This document shows, one piece after another, positions 50,379-60,282 of a stretch of 64,000 nucleotides of DNA. The stretch comes from Torymus aiolomorphi (taxonomy: Eukaryota > Arthropoda > Insecta > Hymenoptera > Torymidae), in the NCBI GenBank assembly GCA_036365515.1, contig CM070876.1, positions 173,625,978-173,689,977 of the forward strand, given 5' to 3'. The notes under the pieces are model-generated. The model saw nothing but the letters and a program-made list of their open reading frames with translations, had not been told where the DNA came from and ran no database searches. A program made the position numbers and the translations under genes. How positions within the stretch are numbered: position 1 is the first letter of the stretch; the number at the start of each line of letters is the position of its first letter.

Positions 50379-51916
50379 GAATCGTGAAACCTTCGATTTA
50401 AAGAAATTTCTACGTCTAGTTCCACGATTAGGTAAGAGCTCTCAATATTTAAGGAGCATTATGAGGGCAGTCGCACGCTAATGGGCGAATTAAAATGAAA
50501 CAGACAAAATTTCTGCGACAAATCGACTAGGAATCGGTATGTTATACCTCTATAGGATGATATATATACAAGTGAACTTTTGAGCTAAAACATGCGTCTG
50601 TCGACAATGACAAAATGTATAAGATTTTTCTTACACCAATGAAAATTCCAGCCAAGCGAATGGTCATATAATGACAAGCGCTTCTTCCCAGGGCATTTGG
50701 GAGTGCACAGTATAACCCCTCGATTACTCAGGATTCTGAAGGCAAGCACGAGTTCGTTCATTGCTGAAACTCGACTGTTGGTAAATACCCTTAAAGACAG
50801 TAACGTGTATACATTCACATTCATCGCGTGGTTGCTAACAGCACATCCACGAGCGCTATCAACAGCAGGGTTTATAACTGTATGCGCGACGAGTTGATTG
50901 TACTCTAAAAGTCTTTGGCTCTTCAAACTCTTAATAGCGATTGATGCACCTTGATCAGATTGAAACCTGATCTAGAATTAAGAGATTTAAATCAATAAAA
51001 TAAAATATGTTATGCGAATGATCAAAATCATGCTGTAGCGGTAACCGCAGCTATTGAATTAATGAATCAATTAATATATCGATTCGCAATTCGTAGTCGA
51101 GCCATTGTACGCGCAGACGTAGCGTTAATACGCATGTAGCGGGTGTGTAAAAGGACCAACCAACAGAAGTTAAGAAAAAAATATTGGTAACTAGCGTGAA
51201 GTTCACAACTGATGTTGCCATTGTTAATTACGGATGGGGAGATATGCCCCCCCCTTTCCTTTTAGCATACGAAGATACGAAGAAATTCGTACGTGAAGAA
51301 AGCGCACGAATCTCGATGCATCTGAAACGATGATCTGCACAAACAGCTAACATCTCTGAAGAGCGAAGTATCTAATTGTCTAAGCGTGTGCCATGTTCGA
51401 TTATATACGGTATTGCGGACCTGCAGCGGCGCATGCGCCAACATGGATCAGCTTCTTAATTTTGGAGCGTGATGCGAGAGTCGGATGGACGCCAATGAAA
51501 TCCTTCGACGTATTCGATTGGCGAGCATGGAGATAAGTCTGCTGTGACACGCATACAACTGAACACATAAAGCCGAATGCAGCAAACAGCATAGCTAAGA
51601 TTATACAGGTTAAAATACATGTTGCTGCAGGCGCTTATTCACCTAAACCGAACAAGAATTTTCGTAGAAAAAGCGTGTATCTAGCACGTAAACATTCTAG
51701 TCGTAACTATTATAACCTAATACACTAGGGTGTTAATAACAATTTATAATTAATATATTGTGATAGTCATTGTAGTGTCTTTAAAATTAATAAATACCTA
51801 CATCACAGTATCAGTTGAAAAAACAAGCCACACAAAGCCCGTATTAATATTTATACTGAATATGTAGATTTGAATAGCGCTTTAACCTTCAATATCTAAT
51901 TTATCCGCAGCTCTGA
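50379..51916. other. Middle of the composite region, unassigned
   Basis: Base composition is less AT-rich than the intergenic background. Frames of 60-113 residues occur on both strands (for example 50585-50926) but have no domain I recognise. It may be the interior of a degraded large element. Confidence 0.35.
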
Positions 51917-53490
51917 TAAATCGTAGTAATTACTACGAATTCTGAACAGGTTAGGCCTGAGTGACAATTTTTTGATGTTTATAAAAGAATCGAATTTTAT
52001 AAAGATCTTATTTTGTGTATCAAGGTGCACTAGATTAAAGGCTAGATTCCAATTCAAATAATTGAATTATATAGCATATAAACAATAGGTAATCACTAAA
52101 AATTGCGGACAGGATAGAGCCTGAACGCGAAATTTTATTAATCTGATTACTCAAATTGAAACGTATCCATAAAACTGCATAGAAGACTACGATCTTCAAA
52201 CGAAGTAAACTTGTACATCGAATTTCAATGAATGCGGAAGTAACTTGTGCAAGTATAAGTATGCATAAATTAAAATTTGTTTTAAAGGCATAGTAATATC
52301 TATGAGCATCGAACAAGATAGCACCTGGACGATTACATTTTTATTTCTATTGAAATTACACAACTTATAGATATTATAAGTTTACATAAAAGGCAACCAT
52401 TGAATCATAGTGATAACTATGATCGCCGAAGAGCCAAGATAATGTCTGAATGATTACATTCAATTTTTTTTTTTTTTTTTTTTTTTTTTACTTATATGAC
52501 ATAAGTATTATAAGTTATATACATAAAAGGCAACATTTAAATCATAGTAATAACTATGAGCATCGAACAGGATAGTGCCTGAACGATAACACTTTAATTT
52601 TTATTCAAATTATATAGCTTATAAGTATTATAAGTATATACGTAAGAGGCAACATTTAAATCATAGTAATGACTATGAGCATCGAACTGGATAGTGTCTG
52701 AACGATAACATTTTAATTTTTTATTCAAATTATATAGCTTATAAGTATTATAATTATATACCTAAAAGGCAACATTTAAATCATAGTAATAAACTATGAG
52801 TATCAAACAGGATAGTGCCTGAACGATAACATTTTAATTTTTATTCAAATTATATAACTTATAAGTATTATAAGTATACATAAAAAAAAAAACAACATTT
52901 AAATCATAGTGATAACTATGAACAACAAACAGGTTAGCGCCTGAATGAGTGTTGCAGATGACGGCAGTCCGCTTGAGTTTCAGGCCCACCTTGCGTGATG
53001 TAGCACAGCGAGCGACACATATACACGTCATGTAGCGAGGCGCAAAGCAGCGCCGGCTTGCTTGGAGAAGCGTCAGCTAAGCGCCGCGGCCGTGTGCGCC
53101 GAGACTGCCGAGGCGGGAGCGCGCACAACAACAATGGCCGCTCTCCACTCGTGAGCGAACGAAAAACATCGCTACTTACGCTGTCTGCATCTGTGACCCG
53201 CTGCGTGCTTCCTGATACCCGTATAAATGGTGACTCATGCTCCTCTGCAGCGTGCGAGTCCTCGATATAAGGAATAGGTAGACTCGTGGCTCAGGCGACA
53301 TAACATATAGTTATGTATCTTGAACGGGTTAGGGCCCGTACAAGAATGATCTGACATCTGAGTCGATCATCCGCTGCCATATTTACATAGTTATAACTAT
53401 ATCAGGTTAGAGCCTGAATAAGGTTAACCTCCTCGAGGCATACATAGTAATAACTATGTATCCTATTCAGATTAGGGTCTGAACAAGATG
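51917..53490 (+). repeat. Array of about eleven compound double-palindrome modules
   Basis: Each module has a 14-17-bp palindrome of the type CATAGTAATAACTATG followed after about 5-10 bases by a second inverted repeat of the type AACAGGATAGTGCCTGAAC. Modules lie near 51922, 52100 (second half only), 52293, 52405, 52543, 52661, 52784, 52906, 53300, 53384 and 53445. From 52290 to 52940 they sit in a tandem repeat of about 120-130 bp that also contains a TTATAAGTATTATAAGTATA segment. Palindromy is kept while flanks vary. No coding content. Confidence 0.75.
52941..53290. other. GC-rich block within the palindrome array
   Basis: It interrupts the AT-rich array with CpG-rich sequence. A minus-strand donor consensus (CAGC|gtaagt) occurs near 53177. 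It could be a promoter or first exon of an unseen transcript; no protein is recognised. Confidence 0.3.
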
Positions 53491-53738
53491 CCTTTGAAAA
53501 TGTCCGCCGCTTCGTCGACGGCATCTGAGCGAGACTTGAACAGAGAAAACACAAACACAAATGGTTAGGTTAACTTACTTACTCTTTCACGACGCCTCGT
53601 CGATTATTCCAATGGTTTGACACTGCTTCTCCAAAACACAAATTAAACACTCTTTTAATAAATACTGAAAAATACTATAAATGTAAAAAAAGAGACGGAA
53701 AAAAGAGACGTGCGGATCCTCCGGCACAAAGAAAAGGA

Positions 53739-53880
53739 ATGAGGCTCGAGCGACGGCAGGGCCCGAAGATGGCTATAGTGGCGGCGTGGTGCGGCAGCTA
53801 GCACTCTTTTTTGCTTTTAACTTTGTGGGAATTCGGCAGGAAGAGGGGGTACTACATGTTGATCACTTCGGAAGAAGCGT
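53739..53880 (-). repeat. Inverted partner of 44902-45043
   Basis: About 140 bp, roughly 97% identical by eye to 44902-45043 in opposite orientation, including CATGTAGTACCCCCTCTTCC and GCACCACGCCGCCACTATAG. With the left copy it brackets a region of about 9 kb (about 5 kb without copia). Confidence 0.8.
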
Positions 53881-53891
53881 GCAATACAACT

Positions 53892-53955
53892 TTAAATCAA
53901 GGAGTGCGGGAGCACTCCAAAGGCAAGTATCCAATGTAGAAAAAGCCTGATAACC
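53892..53955 (-). repeat. Dispersed repeat family A, copy 3
   Basis: In inverted orientation relative to copies at 12105 and 26850: GGAGTGCGGGAGCACTCC then AAGGCAAGTATCCAATGTAG. It lies between the composite region and the TPR pseudogene. Confidence 0.6.
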
Positions 53956-53984
53956 ATCACACAAACCAAAAGAATTACAGATTA

Positions 53985-55893
53985 TTATTTTGGTAGTCGT
54001 AAATTCAACTTATCGAAAGACTTCACGAGCGTTTCGCTGGTTGCGCTTACTTTACGCGGCTCGCATTGAGTTTTTAAATACTCGAAGATTTGTTGCAAGT
54101 CAACACATGAACTCGAAGAGAGGCGTCGAAGTTGAGGCAACAAATCATCATAGACAAAGTTAAATATATTATAACATTTCCAGTTGACCGTAGAATTTCT
54201 AAAATCCCGAAATAACAAGAATTGAACTTAATCGTTTGTGTAGGACCATATTTGAATAAAAATAACAATCTAAACAAGTTGAGCTCAAGTATCATCAAGA
54301 GTAATTTAAACGTGTAATATAAACAAAAAACATTTTTTCGATACATTTTAATTAGTTTATCGGATGATCAACGTTTTATTTTAGGGCGATGGGAGGCCCC
54401 ACAGTTACCGACGATTGCAGGGACCAGTTTTTCTCATTCAATTTTTAATTTTGCAAAAAATCTCTGACACGTTATTGATTTGATAGTTAACTATAACGTA
54501 CCAGAGTGATATTTTCTTAAAATTCAAAATTGAATGAGAAAAAGGGGTCGCTGCAATCGACGGTAACGGGTGAGGTCGGTGGCACTCACATCGCCATTGT
54601 TCAAAGGAGAACTAAATTCGATCATATTCTCTAAAAATGAAATAATCTCATCGTTTACCTTCAATTGTTGACTTTCTATGTCTAAGTCGATAGCTTGCTT
54701 AAAGTATTCTGCAGAATTCACATATTCTCTTTTGTTATAATATTGCATCGCTATATGCAATAAAGATTGCATCTTCTGGTAATTATTAGATTCATATTTC
54801 AGTATCATTTTCTGCAAGTGTCCTATGCAATCGAAATTTGCGTCCAAAGACTTATTACAGGTTATCAAATCCATATCGGCAGCGTAGTTTCCAATTTGCA
54901 CCGCTTTTTCCAAATTTTTTTTCGCCAGCTAAAACGAATAAAAATTAGTCAAAATATTCAAAAATAAATGCATCGAACATCTGTAATGCGAAACCGATGC
55001 TCACCTCAAAACGTCTCGTTTCCATAAAATAAATACCCCTGTAGTGCAGAACCATGGAATCTCTCGGCTTAATTTTCTCCACTCGCTCGAGGCACGCGTT
55101 AGCCTTCTCTAAATCCTTGCTTTGCGTGAACGCGAGTGCCAGTCGCAGAAGCACGCCGACGCAGACGACATCCGGCTTGTTCAGGTATTCATCGTAGATT
55201 TCGAGGTACATTTGTCGGCAAGCATTACTGTTTCTGTTCTCCCGATGCCGAGATGAAAGCTCGCGGCAGCGCAGAAATGCCCGGCGCTCCTCATCACTTG
55301 GCTTTCACGAGAATTCAACGGTTCTGCGGGCGTACCGATGACTCTTGGCTCGCAGGAAGTGCCACAGAGCACAGTTAAGACTGCACGACGAGGCTTTCTC
55401 GGCGTAACGCAGAGCGAACTCGTGGCCAGCCAGGCGATGCTTTTGCAGCCCTCGAGGGTACTCTGATCCAGGGGACTGCTCAGGCTCTGGGAGTCGGTCA
55501 GGACGTCCATGATCAGAGTCGCCTCTGACGAGTCACCGGATAGATGGAACAAGTGGTACGCGGTCGCCTGCTTCACGTGTTCTAACATTTTTGTGGAGAT
55601 ATTTTCGTTTTGTATTTGGCTGGAAACCGATCGAAGATAAATATGTAATTTTGATAGATATAGAAAAAGTAAGGTGGCGTGATTTCCTCTGTCTCCTTAT
55701 TCTTTATTTTAGCCGCGTTGTAGTCCCTTTTTACCGCTCGACAGTACGTCAACATGATAGAGGTCAGGAGAGCTAGGACAGGCTCTTCACCAACGTCGAC
55801 GTACAGCTCATTAGCCTCGTCCAAATTGAGAGCTCGATTTTCATCGAGTGTCCATATAAACGGACATTCTGACGATTTTTCGTGTTGATTCAT
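53985..55893 (-). pseudogene. Decayed tandem paralogue of the IFIT-like TPR gene
   Basis: It has the same order of blocks as the gene at 42007-43985. Exon 1 opens at 55891-55893 (ECPFIWTLDENRAL, ALLTSIMLTYCRAVKRDY) but shows no splice donor at the expected place. Exon 2 (55005-55619, acceptor tttccag) contains KMLEHVKQATAYHLFHL and LEGCKSIAW, then changes frame at about 55425-55440 (GHEFALRYAEKAS continues in another frame), meets a TGA at 55305-55307, lacks the segment matching PFYAIYVAEMY, and resumes with MYLEIYDEYLNKPD. It is 615 bp against 646 bp. Exon 3 (54659-54928) is clean (LLHIAMQYYNKREYVNSAEY). Exon 4 (about 53985-54185) has KCYNIFNFVYDDLLPQL but not in the phase left by exon 3. 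A palindromic insert lies in the last intron. Translated pieces could still exist. Confidence 0.72.
54403..54567. mobile_element. 165-bp inverted-repeat element in the last intron of the TPR pseudogene
   Basis: The ends GTTACCGACGATTGCAG and CTGCAATCGACGGTAAC pair, as do inner blocks TTTTTCTCATTCAATTTT and its near complement. The intact paralogue has no counterpart in its much shorter last intron. Confidence 0.65.
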
Positions 55894-55899
55894 TTTTGT

Positions 55900-58800
55900 G
55901 GACTGTATCCGAAATCTACAGATCCAATATTGTGCTGAATATTTAAACAATGGTATACTGATATTTTAATTCTTAAAAAATGAATGAAAGTTTTTTCTCT
56001 ATACTGTTATGTTTTTTAAATGTTTTATAGGATTTTTCTAGTCTGAATAATATGCTTTTAAGCATATAGATTTTTTCAACAATGATTTAAGTATCTAAGA
56101 AAGAGACCGACTCGACGATCAAAACGAATGAAACGATCAAAAAACGGTCAAAAAGAATAGCTATCAGAGTCACACAATGTTTTCTCAATCGAATCACTCG
56201 GTAAAAAGAAAAAGGACCGCATGGAGCAAGTTTTATTTCACTTCATTTTGGCTTATTTCCTTGTGCGTAGTGGCATAAGAAACTGTTTTAAAATAGAACT
56301 AACCTTTTTTATGAAGAACTTGGCTGCTTAACGAATTGACATGTTCTGTTGAGTGTCCAAGTGCCCCGCAAAGTTTTCTTGAGGTTAAAACAAAAACTAA
56401 TACCTATATTCGACAGGATACCTCAATAAATATCTTGCAATGAAGCGTTAGCTGGTGTGTCCAGCGGGTAGACGCGCACGACAATGAGTCGGAATACGCC
56501 GCGGCGGGGGTAATTTGGCTGATAGTACATTACTTATGTCATATGCTTGAGTATCCTTCAAGGGCACAGTGTAAACAAAACACAAACGGATCAAGACGCA
56601 AGAGAGTTTAAACTTTTACACGCGCTTATATATTCCATCGTTGAACCAGTAGACATTCTACATTAAGTACTGTCATCCACTGTTTATCATCTTATCCCCA
56701 TTAAAACTATACTTATATAGATTTGGAAGAATAAGTATATGGCAACACGAATGTTTGTCTTTTGTTGTTATATCTTTACTATAGCAAGTTCAGGCGCGCT
56801 GCGTGCGCGCTTCCTTTGCCTTGATCAAACCTGGTAGTAGTAGTAACTTCAGTGGCCGTGATTCTCTCCTGAGACGCCGATATGCCGTAATAAAACTTAA
56901 TTGATCTTACCTATAATATACAGTTAAGGTAATTCATGCGCGACTCCCTAGTCAAAGCAATAATAATTGTATCGTGATTAATTTATTTAAAATTATATAA
57001 ATAGTCAATGTATTATAGACAAAGTATATTTAACATGATTAAGATAACTTTTTAAACAAAATGTCGATATTTTACAATTATTGATAAAACACCGGAATTT
57101 TTTTTGTTTCGCAACCGACTTTAATTTTGAAGGTCCCATTTTGTCTCTTAAGTAATTTCATGGGGACTTGCCGAAGGAAAAATTCAAAATTATTCAAAAC
57201 CCAGAAAGTTATAACGAATTTAAAAAATATACATTTTTTAACCACATGCACGAATTTCTGAACAACTAATTATAACTTTCTGAGTTTTGAATAATTTTGA
57301 ATTTTTCATTCGACAAGTCCCTATGAAAATACTTAAGGAGCAAAATGAGACCTTCAGAACTAAAATCTCATTTACTCTAGTTTTATTTTCTCTTTTTGAA
57401 ATGATGTTTAAAATTTTCCAACATTAAATTAATGGTTACCTTTTCAAGACGAGGCCTTTACAAGATTTTTTTTCACAAATAAAGCTAAAAACTTCCAGAA
57501 CTTGAGTTTTTTAGCATTAGGATCTAATATTGCGGCTTTCTTCACATTTTTATACATGCAAAGATATATCCCAAAATTTCAGCCCAATCCGTGATCCGGA
57601 GGACTGACCCTTTCCTAAGTAGTAAGTAGGACTTAATTGTCCACTCACAGGTCGTAAAATCTTACTGTACGGTCTGCGGTCTTGCCTCGAGAAGTATTAT
57701 ATATAAAAATGTAATTGTGTTGTAAAATAAAAGTAAAAAAATAAATGATAATAAATAAATAAATGTGTTGTAAAAAAAGAGAGCAAATATCCGACGAAAA
57801 AGTATGATATTAATGTTTTGTATTTGTCTACTCAAATACAACTTTATTTTTTCTTTTTACATGCTATAAATGTATTCAAATTATATAAATAATATAAAAT
57901 AATATCTTCTAACCTACAATTTTGCTACCTTTTTATAAACTTGAAAATAATTGGTTATTTATTAAATTAATTAAAAAGTTATTAAATATGTACTAAAACA
58001 TCTCACGAAAGGAGTAATAGTTAAAATCAATTTGATAAAAAATGTAAAAATAGTACTTTTCGTCACTAGTTGGGTGTACATACAGTTGAACTTTACGGAC
58101 CGAGTGATCACCCATGAGGGTCGGCGCAGCCGGATTTTGCCCGTGTGGCGAACAATATTTTTTTTTTATAGTTGAGTAAAGCACGTCGTCATATCGTTTG
58201 AGTGTGTAAAGTTGAATGTTACGCATAGTATGCGTAAAGCTTTTTTCTCCATAAGAGCCTACGTTAAAAATTGAATTTTTACAAATTTTTTTCTCGGTAG
58301 TTCACCTGGTGACCCTACTTGAGAAAAATACCAAAAAAAAAGTTAAAATTGGTATTTTCAGTAGGTATTTTTCTTTTTTCTTATTTATCGACTTCGCTAA
58401 TTCGTTGGAGCCACCTTAATATAAAGATCTAAAAATTTACAGAAAACTTCTTTATGTTCTATATAATTATTAGTTATCCAACATTCGAAACTTCGCCACT
58501 CAATTTTTGCAATAGTATGTGAGGACTCGTAAAACCTGGGAGCACAACTTTAAAAATTCGCTACTCAGCCAAAAACTGCTTTACGAACTTCGGGTGGGGT
58601 TTGTTTTTTAGGTAATACCATGGAGAATAGGCCATTAAAATTTCAAAAAGAGATATTTATAATTACCTGAGATACAACGAATTAAGTATCAAAAATTATG
58701 AAAAAATGTTTTCTTGATTTTTTACAAAACCGCCATTTTTTCAGCGTTACCCCTCTTTAATGAAAAAAATAACTCCAGATTCGTAATTAGTGACCTTGAA

Positions 58801-59529
58801 AACATAAAAAAAAACAACTGGTTTTAGCGGTTAGTACTTCGTAGTCACATATTTGTTTTTACACAACTTTTTGAGGGTGTCCCCCTCGTCTAATTGGTAA
58901 AAGACAAAGAGAGTCTGTGGACTCAAGTTCGTCTCAAGTCTGTGTCAGCGGTTACGAAAAAACCATCATGGAAAACTATAGGTATACACTGAAAAAAATA
59001 TCAGTCATTTTAATGAAAGTTTCGTCTGTAAAAATAACGAAAGACGTGTTCAGCGAATATTGCCGGAGAGCTCGGTAGATGTTACCGAACACTTCGACAG
59101 AATTGGCGGAGCTATTCGGTTGTTTTGATGGGGCAGCTAATCAAGCCGTATTGCTAAACACAGTTCGGTAATACAACCGGTACATCATCAGTAAATGTAA
59201 GGATGAATGAAAAAATATAGATTCGTTCGTGAAAGATACCTCGATTTCTTGAAAATTGAATAATTTTATCAAGAGATTTGTATAAGTAAGTATATTATTA
59301 ATGTAATTTGCTTTTTTATCTTGCTTTGTACTTCAAATTTATCTCATAACTTAAGGGGTTTATATTCCTTACAAAAAATAATCGTAATAATAATAATAAA
59401 CTGTTGTTTATTTAATATTTTTAAAAAATTCAAAATATTTTATTTTTATTTTATTTTATTTTAGATACATTTACGGGTATAAATCCTTAAGTACATGATA
59501 ATTATAAAAGAAAATTTATTACAGTCGTA
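55900..59529. other. Intergenic sequence with one hairpin element
   Basis: About 3.6 kb without a recognised gene. Holds the inverted repeat at 57129-57355. A minus-strand frame at 57993-58226 (77 residues) has no recognised domain. The parts near 58290-58420 and 59050-59180 have a repeat-like look but no second copy in the window. Confidence 0.45.
57129..57355. mobile_element. 227-bp inverted-repeat MITE-like element
   Basis: The left arm starts GAAGGTCCCATTTTGTCTCT; the right arm ends with the near complement AGCAAAATGAGACCTTC. Arms of about 90 bp pair with few mismatches, including TTCAAAATTATTCAAAAC and its complement. Confidence 0.7.
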
Positions 59530-60268
59530 TTAATAGAATTGTAGTAATAGCGGCTTAACAACATTTTTGAACCTCGATATTGATGTAATTTCAGATAGAT
59601 TAATTCTTAATGAATTCCAATTTCCACGCAACTTAAAAGTGGAACAGTTAAAAGTAGAAACAAATACACACTTTTCCTCTTTTAATTCTCTAAAGTGTCT
59701 AACTGAGTAGGATTGCACTAAATAAATCTGCTACGGCTGGGTGCTTAACAGTAGAGGTTAAAAATTTGTACATAAAAATAGCCTCATTGAAACCATGAGT
59801 AGATTTGATTGTAAATAAACCAATTTGTTTCGATATCGAACTATCATTGGCACAACAAATTTATAAGACAAATGTCGCAACAACTTATATTTAACCGATT
59901 CCAGTATAAGCCTCGTAAGATATCCCTGATAGGGAAACCATATAATAAATTGGGTAAGACTAAACTCCTATATAACGTTAGTAAAGAAAGCGCATTCTTG
60001 AACGGTGTTGTATTCCTAAATATAAATAAAACATAGCATTTTAAATGATTTTGAAGTAGCCATCTCAATATGTTTGCCAAAAGATAATTGATCATTGAAC
60101 ATAACTCCAAGATCCTTAATGAAATTAATTCTATTTAGCTTAAGACTACAGACTAAGTAATCATAAGAAAAACAAGAAGAACCTCTGTAAAAAGATATAT
60201 TGCATTTGGCTATATTCAATTCTAACCCATTTTGAGATGACCACTTGACTACTTCGTTAAGTGCTACT
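59530..60268 (-). pseudogene. Degraded non-LTR retrotransposon ORF2 C-terminus (jockey-like)
   Basis: Minus-strand frames in order: KWSSQNGLELNIAKCNISFY and FIKDLGVMFNDQLSFGKHIE (60016-60268), the conserved block after the reverse-transcriptase catalytic motif in jockey-type LINEs; after a one-base shift near 60020, FRNTTPFKNALSLLTLYRSL and VLPNLLYGF; then further broken frames (GLFTIKSTHGFNEAIFMYKF); and, to a stop at 59530-59532, a terminal segment with STFKLRGNWNSLRINL and SRFKNVVKPLLL. The upstream catalytic part is absent: the copy meets the satellite array at about 60275. Clade assignment is by general likeness. Confidence 0.68.
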
Positions 60269-60282
60269 TCCCATACAGCATG

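Noticed and set aside
50585..50926. 113-residue minus-strand frame in the composite region
   Set aside because: No motif of transposase, helicase or replication protein could be seen; not strong enough to call the missing gene of the palindrome-bearing element.
52290..52940. CRISPR array reading of the palindrome modules
   Set aside because: The intervals between palindromes are themselves repeated, not unique, and no cas-like gene exists.
54074..54346. 90-residue minus-strand frame overlapping the TPR pseudogene end
   Set aside because: An out-of-frame shadow of the exon-4-like sequence at 53985-54185.
57993..58226. 77-residue minus-strand frame
   Set aside because: It opens with a real ATG, but there is no domain, no splice context and no second copy; left as uncharacterised.
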